A stretch of DNA of 64,000 nt. Origin: Streblospio benedicti (taxonomy: Eukaryota > Annelida > Polychaeta > Spionida > Spionidae). The notes beneath the pieces were generated by a model. It was not told where the DNA came from, did not search any database, and saw nothing but the letters and a program-made list of their open reading frames with translations. Below are positions 23,519 through 35,008 of the stretch, piece after piece. Each line of letters begins with the position of its first letter. Positions within the stretch are counted from its first letter, which is position 1. Both the position numbers and the translations under genes were made by a program. Location: contig CM032659.1 of assembly GCA_019095985.1 (NCBI GenBank), positions 96,140 to 160,139 of the forward strand. The letters are read 5' to 3'.

Positions 23519-23618
23519 NNNNNNNNNNNNNNNNNNNNNNNNNNNNNNNNNNNNNNNNNNNNNNNNNNNNNNNNNNNNNNNNNNNNNNNNNNNNNNNNNN
23601 NNNNNNNNNNNNNNNNNN
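23519..23618. other. Assembly gap of 100 N
   Basis: An arbitrary-length gap lying exactly at the junction of the two copies of the duplicated segment. Confidence 0.98.
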
Positions 23619-24242
23619 AATCTTGGTGGAATTTCACTGGTACATATGTTATGTCGAAATCAAGCTAGGGGATATTATTAGACAAAATAGAAGAGATGAA
23701 ACTTCATCAATTTTGCCATGAAGTTGTAATATGCTTGCCAGACACGGGCATATTTTATATTCATATTTTGTGAAAGAAAAAGGCAATGCTGTAAATTCCT
23801 TGTGATGTTGTGTAACTAATTGTTTTGTTTTGATGCTGTGGCGTTCGATCTAGATTTTTTAATCTTTTAAATTTCATTGAAAACTGTTGGTATCAAATAT
23901 GTGTGAACTGTATTTATGTTCTGCATGTTGATTGTATGCAAATTCCTCCTAATTATGTAAACTATGCTAGAATTCCTTTTATAAACACAATTACACCATC
24001 TAACTGGTGTTTAAACATAATGCATTTTGTTTTAATTTCAAATGATTTGTTTGTGATAGTTGATGATTCTAGAAGTAACAGAGTATATCATACAATTAGA
24101 TCATTGCCCTTTATCATGGGAACAATACTTAGACATTGTAACAAGTTACAATGACCACCATTTGTTTGGGTCATATTTTACTGCAATGAAATCTTTAAAA
24201 AGGTTAATAATGTCTATAAAAAGGCACAACAGTTGTACCCAA

Positions 24243-24248
24243 TTTATT
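24243..24248 (-). terminator. Candidate poly(A) signal of the ninjurin-like gene
   Basis: AATAAA on the minus strand about 400 bases past the stop codon. The 3' UTR sequence between is conserved in copy A only because of the duplication. Confidence 0.35.
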
Positions 24249-24649
24249 GCGACTTGTACATCATTGACGGATGACAGCATTGAGTAACTATGTAAAGTCT
24301 GCCCAAGACTTTGCCAACCTGCGCTCTCATCTTGTATACAGATTAACTAACAGAGAAGAAAATAAGAGATAAGTAAAAACGATTTCCTTCAGCAATTCAC
24401 ATACAAACATCCCTGAAAGCTGAGTGATGTGGTGATTGTCCTGATGGTTCGAGAGTCAGCCAGTTTACTTTCAAAAATATTAGTAAGTCTTGCAGCATGG
24501 CATGCAATATTGCATTTCGATTCGTCCATAATAACACACTGAAAATGCATAAATGTCATGAGAGCCTGGTATAATTCATTTTCCCATCTAAGAAGTGAAG
24601 ATAAGTAACATGCTGACAGCAGTATCCTGCTGTAGGTGAGCATGGAGCA

Positions 24650-24811
24650 CTATGCGGCCGTGGCGGGCACCTGCACCTTGCCCGGGGGCTCCTGTCCCTC
24701 CGTGGCTGGGGTGGCAGCTCCCTGGGGCGCGAGGCCGAGACCCGTGATGAACATGTTGAGGATGAAGACCGTGTACAGCATGTAGTTGATGATGTTCTGC
24801 CAGAACGTTAC
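24650..24811 (-). CDS. Ninjurin-like exon 10 (copy B): TM2 and C-terminus
   Basis: Begins VTFWQNIINYMLYTVFILNM, the second membrane helix. A Pro/Gly/Ala-rich tail of about 25 residues follows, ending at TAG 24652-24650. The acceptor is TTTCAG. Confidence 0.88.
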   Translation of the reverse strand, partial: VTFWQNIINYMLYTVFILNMFITGLGLAPQGAATPATEGQEPPGKVQVPATAA

Positions 24812-27800
24812 CTGAAACGTCAAACGGCAAACGTCATTTCTCTACTTATATAGGTCTACATGATTCTTTACATCACAACACATTTTTTTCACTTACATTG
24901 ACAGTTTCACCAACTATCTGTTGGCATCATAGGAATGACACTTCTGCGCATGACAGGAGGTCAGTCCCCCCGATCCCTGACGAGTGGCCAACCTCTACAT
25001 GGAATGGTTGGAGTCCAAAGCAATAGCTACTGCCCCTGTAACCTGTAAACCTCATCTGTGGAAACGCTATGTGGATGATGTATTAGAGAAAATAAATATT
25101 GGAGAGACACAAAACCTCACGAACCATCTCAACACGGTTGATGAAACCGGGAGTATAATGTTTACTCACGAAGAGGAAAGTGAGGGCTCAATCTCTTTTC
25201 TCGATACTCTGATTGTGAGAAAACCAGACAGACCTGTGAAAGTGTTATTATACAGAAAGAAGACTCATACTGACCAATATTTGCATTTCTCTTCACACCA
25301 CCCACTCCAACACAAGTTGGGAGTCATTCGCACTCTCATGGATAGATGTGAAGAGATAGTGACCGAAGAGGAAGACAGGAAGAAAGAGGAACAACATGTA
25401 GTTGAAGCTCTGAGCAAGTGTGGCTATCCTGAGTGGACGTTTAAGAGAGTGAAACACCAGAAAGCGACCAAACTGAAAAGGGATATGGACAAGATCAAGA
25501 AGACAAAGGAAGGTGAAAGATCAAAGGGTCTAGTAATCTTACCACATGTGAAAGGTGTGACTGAGGGCATATCCAGGATACTGAATAAACATCGTGTGTC
25601 TACGGCTGTCAAACCCAAACAGACAATCCGGAACTTGCTAGTACACCCGAAAGACAAAGTGGATATGTTGGACAAGAGTGAAATAGTGTATAAAATTCCA
25701 TGTAAATCATGTGATCAAGTGTACATTGGGGAAACAGGAAGAAAGTTTGGGACAAGGATGAAAGAACATTTGAAAGATGTAGAAGTGAATAAGAAAGGAG
25801 CATTTACTAGAGCCACAAAGAAGGAATCTCTGACGGAACTTAACAAAAAGTGCTATCACGGACCACGTGAACCAACACAATCACGATATAGACTGGGAAG
25901 GCAGCAAGTGTAATAGACAGAGAGAGTGACTGGAAGACAAGGACAATCAAAGAGGCAGTGCATATCCGGACGTACAGGCAGGTCATGAACCGTGACGAGG
26001 GGGGCCACCAACTCTCACGAGTTTACGATTCGGTTCTCGGCGGGAATCGGCGGAAGTGACCTCCCTATCATGCGCAGAAGGGTCATTCCGACGATGCCAA
26101 CAGCTAGTTGGTGAAACTGTCAATGTAAGTGATAAAAATGTGTTGTGATGTAAGCAATTATACTTATATAATTACTGACCTTGCTTCGAAAGCGGCGCCC
26201 CCGTAGTGAATCTCGAATTTCGGACATTTTTTACCCACCAGTGCCGTTTTGCGCTTCAAACCTAGGTGCGTTCACTGCCTTACTACTATTTCAATGTTCC
26301 CATAATCACTGTGCGTTTCAATCTCTCTTAATTTACGAGAAAACTGGTTCATAAATGTCGAGTCGACAACGGGTTTTCTACGAGACCGCTTACTTCCGGG
26401 TAAAAACGACTGTCCCGATAATAGTTTCACAACTCCGTTGCTATGACATCGTACGTCGGACGTGCGACACGACTACGTGTAAGGCGAACAATTTACACGC
26501 ACAATTAATCAAAATTAACCAGAATTTTCCTCCAACGGAGCACGACTGTTGAGATTAATCGTCGTGCTGTTATAAATTGATGGACTATCCATTTGCGTCC
26601 GTAAAGTTGTATATAAATACCTATTACCAACACAATGAACACGTTCAAGAAGTCATTTCTCTACGTATAACGTTAGACATGTTCTGCCACAATGTCACCT
26701 AAAACACACGACCAACAGAGGTCACATTCTTCACATTACAGTAAAACCCATGTATCTTGAGATCTGTTGACTCGAATATATGGATAACTCTTAGGTAGGG
26801 ACACCTCCCACCTCCCCAGTGTGTTATATATCTGCAATAATAGCATTCAAAGTTCTATTTATCAAGTATGTAACATAGGGGGTGAATAACATCCTATATA
26901 CTGACCATTTTGAGGACGCGTTTCTCGGTGGCAGCTTTCGCGTACTTGGTCAGCACGTCGCCTTGTCTACAAATAGTACAATGCACGGAATGGTCAGCAC
27001 CACTAGATTACTAACATTGTAACAAATTTTTACATGGTTTAGAAACTATTTGGTAGAAACAGAAAATAATTACAATGTAACATATATATTTCCAAGTCCT
27101 GCAATGCACATGTGCCATAATGGATATTCTGCATTTCATTACATTCATTGTATATTATTATACTTTTATTTTATTTATGTTTACATTTTCATGTTTCAAA
27201 TATTTGCTTCTTTTCACTATTTGACTGCTGTACAGAAGAAGTGAAGAGTAAAAATAAGCAAACAACACCAGAAATAGAAGAATCATGCTGCTGTTGTTGT
27301 TGTGTTTTATTTGTTGTTTTTTTGTTTTTTTGTTTGTTTGATTGTTTTTGTTTTTTGTACCACAGTGAGTCTCATCCTCGTAGATACCATGTTATTGAAC
27401 AATGCATGTAATAAATTATGGGCACTGTAAAAGGGATTCTCTGGGACTGATGATGAGTAATACCGTTGGAATGGGGGGGGGGCGCATTTGAGCAATTTCA
27501 TGGGTTTCGTGTGCGTGATTGATGTGATACGTGTAAAAAAATTAAAATTAAGCATTTTGGTGGGAAAAGGCGAATGGTCACTCGTACCCTGCGCCCCCCC
27601 CCTGGATCTGCCTACGAATACAGTCATCTTCAATTTCAGCTAAGATCACACATGGCATGAAGTGTACGTTAGTAAGAATTTCAGTGTTATTGTTTCATTT
27701 GAATTGTTTTGCATGTTTTCCCACTCACTTGGAGTATGAGATGAACACCTGTCTGCTTTGCTCCAGGTTGCTTCTCTTCTCGTTGGCGTCTTGCAGCTCA

Positions 27801-30800
27801 CTTTCTGCCTGCAACCATAGAAAATATCTATTTTACTTACAAGTTAAGGTGGCAGTTGTTTGTTTTAAATTTTTACCTTCATTGATTTTATTCTGTTCTA
27901 GTGGGTTGAGTTGTGTGGGTTTGGGGGTTTGGGGGTGACATAATCAAATGCATGACTCAAATAATCCAGGTATATCTACCCCACGTACTGAGTCAACGAT
28001 CAATCACAAGACACAGATTTGTGATACTGTTAAAAAATCAATTTAAAAGTATTTTTGCATAATTTTAATAAAGTTGCATGGCCCATTTTCAGCCAATCAG
28101 AAGCCGTTAACATAACAACACAAATATTAAGGATTAAGAGATCAGCAGGTGCTGACAACATCTAAATCTTGATGGTCAGGGCCCTGCTCTTGTATTCCTC
28201 CTTGGTGTTGATCAATATCATATGTATTAAGTGTCAGTTGGTCCTATATTATGTTTTAATTATCCGTCCTTAGCACTCACTGACAGTCTTAGTAGTATAT
28301 TTTTATGTATTTTCCACTTCATGGTAAGGAAATACAAGTAAACATTATGCAAAACGGATATACACAAATGACACGGGACAGAGACGTGAGACAGGAGTAG
28401 TATCCATCTCATCTCGGGTAACCCATATACTACTACACCACAGCCTCCATACCGCTTTTATCAGCTCCTCTTTTCTCTCTCCCTCAGCGGTTTTTAGCTC
28501 TTCAATTTTTGCTTTAGCGGAAGCAACCTATTAAAACAATAAATAATTCATGAATTAACTCAACTTAGAAATGGCATCCTATACATAATGCATGTACAAC
28601 ACGTCCACATGCATAACCTCTTCGTAATCAAAGAGATACTCAAATATCTAAGTCATTTCTCTCAAATTTCGAAATATTGGCAACTTAATATTACCTGTAA
28701 AATATTTAACTTTGTGTACAGTTAAATCATCTGCTTATTTTTATTTTTAACTTCCAGCTATTTTACACAAATTTTCAAATGTCATAATGCAAACACTACC
28801 TAAATAAAGTGCTCACATTGAATGTACATAGCTAAATGTACAGCACCGGGTGCGTTGTTTCTTTGTACCTTTTTATGTGCTTTCTGCATATTTGTTTTAT
28901 TGTGTCACTCTTAATTTTTGTATAATTGTCCGTCTTCCCTCGTACGATGAACATCCAACTGATACTTACATGATTTTGATAATTAATTTCTTAGCTCAAT
29001 GCTTGTTCATTGGATAATATTTGTTAAAATTTAAATTTGGAGCAATATAGATATTTGACTGGTCATTGCAATGAATTATAGTAACCAAGCCATATAGGTT
29101 TTGATAGGTAACCCGATACGTAATCACATTTAAATTGTTTCAAAATAAATATGAATTTGTTGCCTGTTTTCTGTGATTTTTAATTGAGAATGTAACCAAC
29201 TTAAAACGTTGAATTCAGGACAGCCTAATTATGTGATTGCCGCAAGCGTCAAAGTAAAATATAATGTGCACTCGAAGCTTATTCAACAAAACATCCTATT
29301 CATTGCTTTAACCCTATGCATAGAATATTTTGGTTCATATATAATCTCTTTGCAAGCAAAGAGACCCTCAAATACTAAAGGGAATTTCCCTTGAATTTCG
29401 GAATATACTGCCTATTAGTCATTACCGGTAAAATTTACGAATTCGTATGCGCTAAAATCATTTGCTTTTTGCTCTATAAATTTAAGAAAACTTATACAAA
29501 ATTATCAATTTAACAAGATTTTAGAAACAAAATGTTAAATTCAAAACAAATTTTAAATTTAAAATGCTCTTATAAAGTAGTTTTAAAGAATAAAATTCAT
29601 TACAAATATATTTAAAATAAACATCATAACGGACTCCAAACTCCCAAAATCAGTGGCACGTAATGTTCACATCGGCCTAATGATGTCTATGAAACTGAAT
29701 GTTAATGTAAACGTGCTGGTTTATAGTCTTGATCCAAGTCTTGCTCTCACGACTTTACATTTCACACCAGGTCATTGGTACAGTTACTGATCAGTTGATC
29801 ATTTCTCACATACTTGCACCAGCAGCACATTCAACACACAATGCTGCTATACACCCACATAGTCACCCACTCTTTACAATGACCTGTACCTAATAATTAA
29901 CGTTTAGGTCCCATGGAGCTGTGTGCAATTATTTAAATATGAGTTTGCTCAACACCCACCACCACCACCAGCCCCAATCAATAATCGTGCCCACAGCCTA
30001 CTGGTCACAAGTCCCTATCTGTTCGCAACAGAATATTTGTATATAACCCTCGTATATCATACGTATTGTTCATCTTCTTTTACCACCTATAATTATATAT
30101 TGTTCATCATCTTCTTTTTTTTCTTTACATCGTCTGCTTGACTTATATTATATTGTATAATATAGATATAATATGACGTATAAACCGTCGATGTTGGGAA
30201 GATCTGTGCATATTTGTATATCATATTAATTGCTGTGTCAGAATAATAGACAAATTTTTTGCTTTGTTTTTTTTATGTGTAAAGTACCTTCTGGATGATG
30301 TATTTGAGCTGTTTTTTACCTTCTGGATGATGTATTTGAGCTGTTTTTTACCTTCTGGATGATGTATTTGAGCTGTTTTTACCTTCTGGATGATGTATTT
30401 GAGCTGTCCGTCGGCGTGCGCCGCGTCCATCTCGGACTTGGGCATCTCCATGAGCCAGTGCTCGTACAGCTCCATGATCTCGTAGTCCTCCTCGTCGTAC
30501 ATCTGCGTCGTGCACCAGCAGCAGCAGCACCTGGGGGAGAGGAGGTCAAAGTTGGGCTCTATCCTCAGGGGGGGGGGGTTTTTACCTATTATAGTGAGCG
30601 CGTGCCCTGGGGCTGGGGTTTACAGTATTATAGTGAGCACGTGCCCTGAATCTGGGTGACTTTTTCACATTTTTAGTATATTTATGTCACATTTTTCTCA
30701 GATATTGGATTATAATATTACATGTTTCACAGATATTGGTATATTATGTCACATATTTCTCAGATGTTGGTATATGATGGGTCATGTTTTCTCAAAAATA

Positions 30801-33800
30801 GATATACATCTGTCATTTTCAACCTGTCCGTTTTTTTCTGTACCCATTTTCTAAGTAAGACCCCACCCCCATCCTCGAGGGTCTATCAAAACAAAACAAA
30901 AACAAGAGATCTGTTTTTATTTTTCATTTTGATTGATGTTTTTCATATGTTTCCCTACATACTATTGGTACGGCCATGACCTCATGACCTTTGCCCTTCC
31001 TACGGCAGCGGAAGCGGTGGTGTTGTACTGGCTCTTGCTGGTGATTTTAAATAAAAACAAGGACTGGAGAGCATTTGGCTGGAGATACCTTCAGTCGAGC
31101 CAGTGATTGATTGAAACAGCTTTCAAACAACTGTCTTTTGAGAATAGTGTGTGTATGCTAAACAACACAATGAACCAATAAAAATTTGCCCCCTGAAAAG
31201 TGCAAACTATTTGTTACTTGTCAGTTTTGGCCGAGTTTTGGGCTTTGTCTGTTGGTAGTGTGCCTGTGTGCGTGCGTGCGTGCGTTTGTGTGCGTGTGCG
31301 TGTACTTGAAGAGCCCACTGTGGGTGTGCTTGGCCGTTCCATCCTCTCCCGTATGGGACTTCGAGAGCTTGCTCGTGAGACTGGGAGTGATTTCTTTCTT
31401 GATGATCCCGCTGTCTGATCCGTTGGTCTTGCTCAATATCTCTGCAAAAAGGTAGTGTGATACACATGGTTTGGCATAAGTGGTAGCTGCAACATTATAG
31501 TGTATAGTTTTGTTTTTTCATCTGTATTCTTAATGAAATTAGATATTGTTTTAAAAACTTAGATTTTGACTTTATTCACACTGCAAATTTGAAGTGTGTG
31601 ATACACAGCACTCTACGGGAAGCTCATTTTGTTTAGCATTTTTATCATACGTAATATCATTTTAAACATTTTCTTAAAGGTTCTACTTTACATTGTTGAC
31701 TCATATCAATAGACTTGGAGGTGTGACAACATTGATCTTTGAAAATTTTTCATAATGTACAAAAGAAACCCAATGAATTCATTCCATTCAGACTTGGATG
31801 TGATTTCACCCTATAAGTCATGCCTGCAGTACCTTTCTTCCTCTCCTCCAGGTCCGCGTCCTTCTTGATGAAGCGGTCGCGGTCGTCCACGACCTTGCAG
31901 CAGCACAGGTTGTTCCACAGGTCGTCACACAGGCTGCCCGAGAACTTGGCGTGGTAGCTGCGGATGTGGGCCACGTAGATGCTGAGGCCACCGACCAACA
32001 CCTGCCGAGTACAGTATACATAAGTCTCTAGTAACTCTATACAGAGTTTACATGTATTCATCATATGCCTTATGTAATGTAGCTGGTGATGCGGGCCTTG
32101 TAGATACTCACCGATCAACACTTAGAGGAGGTACAAAGCTACCCGTGCTGTGTCTATCATAACAAGCAACGTGTCGTTGGCCCTTCCCACGGCTATAAGG
32201 CTGTATGGAAAACTTTGGAGAATGCTCGTCTGAAAGAACCATAGGTTGATCCAGTGGGGAGATGTAGTCGCCCCACCCCCTTTTCCCACCAAAATGCTTA
32301 ATCTTCATATGGCTTTTGGCATGTTCGCTATTGATCGCATGTGCAAAACCCATGAGATCTTTGAAGTGCACCCAGATGTTAGAGGAGATTTCTACAAGTA
32401 TGATAGCACGATTTCATTCAAACCCATTTCATACTGTTGGAGATATAATTGCCCTGCCCGTCCTTACCTGTAGCGTGAGGCTGACCACTATGAGCACCAG
32501 CAGCGGGATGTAGTACTCCTGGTTGTCAGGGCCGTTGTCAAGCACCTGCAAGACACAACGAACATATTGACATATAGCTGACACATAGCTGAAGACAATC
32601 TTACTGACTAATCTTCCATTATAGAATAGCACATGGTCCAAACTCATACCATCACAGCTGCCTGCTGGCTACCCCCCCCTCCCCCCGCTTTCAGATGTAG
32701 AAGTAGAAGAGGTTGTGATACCAGAATGATACCATCCACTTGTCACTCACATCTCTAACTATAATTGAGTTACAGTACGTGCCACGGCCAGTTAGAAATC
32801 CAAGATTTATGTTTCATGTTTTCCGATCAATCGTTAGTATGAATCTTGACAATTGTTCCATACAAATGTATTTAGCTACCCGAGATTGGGTTTGGCTGGT
32901 TAGTACTCAAAGTTACTTGCCAAACGTTACGATATTAAGTATTAAGCACCCCGCTGCACGAAAAAGAACTCACCTAGTTTGAACACAAGAGCTAGTGTGA
33001 TCCCTCCACACCCGAGGCTCAGTTGGCTACCTAGCCTGCCTCTGGGGGTCCATGTACCAACACCACGTGGCCTCCCTCTGCTATAATCATCAAAACTGAT
33101 GGCTGCAGAGTATCCACGCAAACACACACACACGCGCGCGCGCGCGTGCAAACAAACAAACAAACAAACAAACAAACACACACAAAACAAACAAACACAA
33201 CACACAAACACACACACACAAACACACAAAATACACACAAACAAACGAAAGAATACACAAACAAGCAAACAAACACACAATCAAACAAACAAACAAACAA
33301 ACAAACACACCCACGTACCGACTTGAGGAGCGCGACGTGGACGACTGACATGGCGGTGGTGGCGGTCGTCTGGGCGCGGTCCTTGGCCACGGCCAGAGTC
33401 GCGTTGCCCTGCGCATTCTGAAAGGAGCACGGAGACGTGAAATACAAGTCATACGCAGATCCAGGGGGTACATGCCCCCTCTCCTTTTCAAACAAAATAC
33501 CTTATTTTCATATGGGTTTTTGACATGTTCGCAATCTATCGTGCACACAGAACCCATAAGATACCTTATCCTATAAATGTGTCCACCCACCCATTTTGAA
33601 AAACCTAGCTGGATGAGCAGATCTTCTACGCCGCAATCACCTCCTCACCCTCATCCTCTATTTATGCATAATTTCACAATGTCTTTGAAGCTTAGGCAGT
33701 TGACGCTACCGAAAGGGAAATAGTGCATCTCAAATGAGTCTTGATTATTTTGTTACATTTACTCATTTTCAGCTGGCGCATGACCAGCGGATAGTCATTA

Positions 33801-35008
33801 TTTCATACCCTGGTGATTAAACATGCTAAATATTCTGTCTTTTATAAACCTTTCAACCGGTATAAACCGGATGATTGAGATGCGCCTAGATACCACCAGG
33901 ACAGTCACTTTGTTATGTAATTCATCAAGCATGATGCAAAAGGCTTTCGCTGTGCTGACGGTCAATGACATTTTAATGGCAGTCGTGGTGGCAGGTGGAT
34001 AAAAGATCACGTCTGCCTTACACAGCTATAAGGCAGGAAAAGTAGGCCATGGGGGCGACAGTCTTTTTCCATAATAGAAACTTTGATAGTCGCGCATTAC
34101 TAGATGTTGGTGTGTTAAAAGGTTCAATGGGGTTTTGCCTGGAAAATTTAGGATTTCATTTAATTTTGCAGAGAGCGAGTTTGAAATAGGGATGGAGTTC
34201 ACTTCCAAATCAAGGTTTTTGTAAATTGTAAAAAAGCGTTGGGGTGTTTTGTAAGACGGAAATATAAAGTACATTGTACTTATGAGAATTCCATACCGGG
34301 GGTCGGGACAGGGAACATGCATCCCCCGTATTTCTTAGTTATTACTGGCATGTTTTGCTTTTTTCTTATTTTCTGCACATGTTTATTAATTGTCTTCGAT
34401 AAAATTGCAAATGAGGCAAGCATGCCCTGGGAGTGGTGTGTGTTGAATTTTATAAATACTCCTGTTTTTCACTTGTTAGGAGGTCTTAAAAGGGTGTCTT
34501 TAAACATTGACTAAATTATAAAATGGTTTGGAATAGGTTAGGAATAGGGATCAGTTAAAAATAATCATGAGAAAAACTGCTGCTGCTCAGCTCGGAAATA
34601 AAAATAGATATTATTTTGGTTCCCGAAAAGTCGTAGACAAATGTTTGTACAGTACAACCTCTAATTAAGACCACCTCCACAATAAGACCACTTTTCACGG
34701 TCCTAAGCCTTCATAAAGCTACCAAAATAAACCTCTGTAAAGAGACCACCTCACTGTTGAGACTAACTAACACATGTTTGTTTGTTTGTTTTTTGAGTTT
34801 CTGCACATATATGTTAAACTCTGTTTATTGTCTTAAATATAACCACAAGTGAGGCAGCCATGCGTCCCCTGAGACATCTTAACACTGGTCCTATAAAGAG
34901 GTTGCTGATTGTGCTCACCTTCTCGTCGATGGTCTTGGCGCTGCGCTTGGTGCTCTTGGCGAACTCTGCGTCGCCCACGGCCGCCCCCAGGTCCAGCTTG
35001 GCCGCCAT
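24650..35008 (-). CDS. Ninjurin-family protein with greatly enlarged inter-helix loop, 10 exons
   Basis: Exons: 35008-34919, 33417-33319, 32545-32468, 32001-31833, 31441-31306, 30530-30383, 28527-28453, 27808-27729, 26966-26906, 24811-24650. Every junction is GT-AG and all phases agree (365 residues). Residues about 44-100 match the ninjurin amphipathic-helix/TM1 block: VALLKSVLDNG, then YYIPLLVLIVVSLTLQVLVG. Residues 313-340 match TM2: FWQNIINYMLYTVFILNMF, then ITGLGLAPQ. NINJ1 and NINJ2 join these by about 20 residues; here about 210 intervene. That stretch has LCCCK (122-124), CCCCWC (192-197), an acidic YDEEDYEIMELYEHW block, and a charged heptad-like stretch (about 236-290). NINJ1 oligomerises in the plasma membrane during lytic cell death; a similar membrane role is inferred. 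The cysteines may be palmitoylated. Confidence 0.88.
24868..26153 (+). mobile_element. Penelope-like retroelement, 5'-truncated, with ~110-bp inverted ends
   Basis: A 309-codon open frame (24984-25913) starts inside the reverse transcriptase: WKRYVDD is the catalytic motif, then FLDTLIVRK and TDQYLHFSSHHPLQHKLG. It ends with a GIY-YIG endonuclease (VYKIPCKSCDQVYIGETGR, then RMKEH), the diagnostic Penelope domain pair. RT motifs before YVDD are missing. The left end (from TTACATCACAACACATTTTT, 24868) reappears inverted at the right end (about 26040-26153). It lies in the last intron of the ninjurin-like gene, in the opposite orientation. Confidence 0.88.
26154..26605. other. ~450-base insertion private to copy B
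   Basis: Present in copy B, absent from copy A at the same point near the outer right end of the Penelope TIR. GTAA flanks both sides, a possible 4-base target duplication. It is richer in CG than its surroundings. I found no TIRs, coding frame or pol III boxes. Confidence 0.45.
27440..27622. repeat. GATCCAGG-ended short repeat (copy 2, inverted)
   Basis: A G-run at the left and a C-run followed by CTGGATCTGCC at the right, with AAGCATTTTGGTGGGAAAA inside. This matches the inverse of the block at 32228-32375. Confidence 0.5.
28590..28745. repeat. Intron repeat pair, copy 1 (copy 2 at about 29325-29480)
   Basis: Both copies share AAGCAAAGAGA/AATCAAAGAGA, then CCTCAAATACT or ACTCAAATATCT, then TTTCGGAATAT or TTTCGAAATAT, and TAAAATCAT..GCTT, in the same order and orientation. 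Both lie in the intron between exons 6 and 7 of the ninjurin-like gene. Confidence 0.5.
29695..30020 (-). repeat. tRNA-derived SINE, copy 2
   Basis: A diverged copy of the element at 5140-5510: the same far end (GTGCTGGTTTATAGTC on the plus strand), the ACCTGTACCTA block, and the CAACACCCACCACCACC head. The B box is degraded. Confidence 0.55.
30288..30410 (-). repeat. Four tandem copies of the exon 6 tail with splice donor
   Basis: The 23-base block TTCTGGATGATGTATTTGAG..CTG is repeated four times at 31-32-base spacing. On the coding strand each copy is the exon end CAGCTC..CATCCAGAAG followed by a GT donor (GTAAAAA three times, GTACTT the last). Candidate exon ends are 30383, 30352, 30320 and 30288. 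Confidence 0.9.
30383..30530 (-). CDS. Ninjurin-like exon 6: cysteine cluster and acidic helix
   Basis: The exon begins by completing a Lys codon, then encodes CCCCWCTTQMYDEEDYEIM, then ELYEHWLMEMPKSEMDAA and GQLKYIIQK. A run of four cysteines plus CWC next to a charged helix suggests membrane anchoring by S-acylation (inference). The first of four tandem donors gives the shortest exon and preserves frame to exon 7. Confidence 0.85.
32228..32375. repeat. GATCCAGG-type short repeat (copy 3)
   Basis: GATCCAGTGGGG, a C-run, TTTTCCCACCAAAATGCTTA and the AACCCATGAGAT block. Shares order with the copies at 13306 and 33455. Confidence 0.5.
33120..33310. repeat. (AAAC)n / (CA)n compound microsatellite
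   Basis: Runs of CAAA and CA units, with a CG run at about 33133-33146. The right end abuts the donor side of ninjurin-like exon 2. Open frames here translate only simple repeats. Confidence 0.9.
33455..33600. repeat. GATCCAGG-type short repeat (copy 4)
   Basis: GCAGATCCAGGGGGT, a C-rich run, then CATATGGGTTTTTGACATGT and ACCCATAAGATACC. Same arrangement as copy 3. Confidence 0.5.
34649..34772. repeat. AAGACCACCTC foldback repeat, copy 1
   Basis: Starts ACAGTACAACCTCTAATTAA and carries repeated AGACCACCTC cores. Same family as 40335-40511 and 48174-48347, whose two ends are inverted (CAGTAGAACC..GGTTCTACTG). Confidence 0.6.
34919..35008 (-). CDS. Ninjurin-like exon 1
   Basis: The ATG at 35008 opens MAAKLDLGAAVGDAEFAK then STKRSAKTIDEK. 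There is no signal peptide, as expected for ninjurins, and the segment is helical and charged. The donor is AAG before GTGAGC. The first exon's 5' UTR was not resolved. Confidence 0.85.

Larger units (their letters stand above)
23619..26796. repeat. Duplicated segment, copy B (right of gap)
   Basis: Starts at the gap edge and matches copy A until about 26796, where unique sequence leading to ninjurin-like exon 9 begins. It holds the last exon used in the gene model and an open Penelope-like ORF. A private insertion of about 450 bases lies at 26154-26605. Confidence 0.8.

Noticed and set aside
20043-24811. Interpretation as two tandem ninjurin-like genes
   Set aside because: Only the last exon and flanking non-coding sequence are duplicated, and the copies meet exactly at a scaffold gap.
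33031-33590. Cys/Val/Phe-rich minus-strand frames up to 166 codons
   Set aside because: They read through the (AAAC)n/(CA)n microsatellite; only the 99 bases at 33417-33319 are a real exon.
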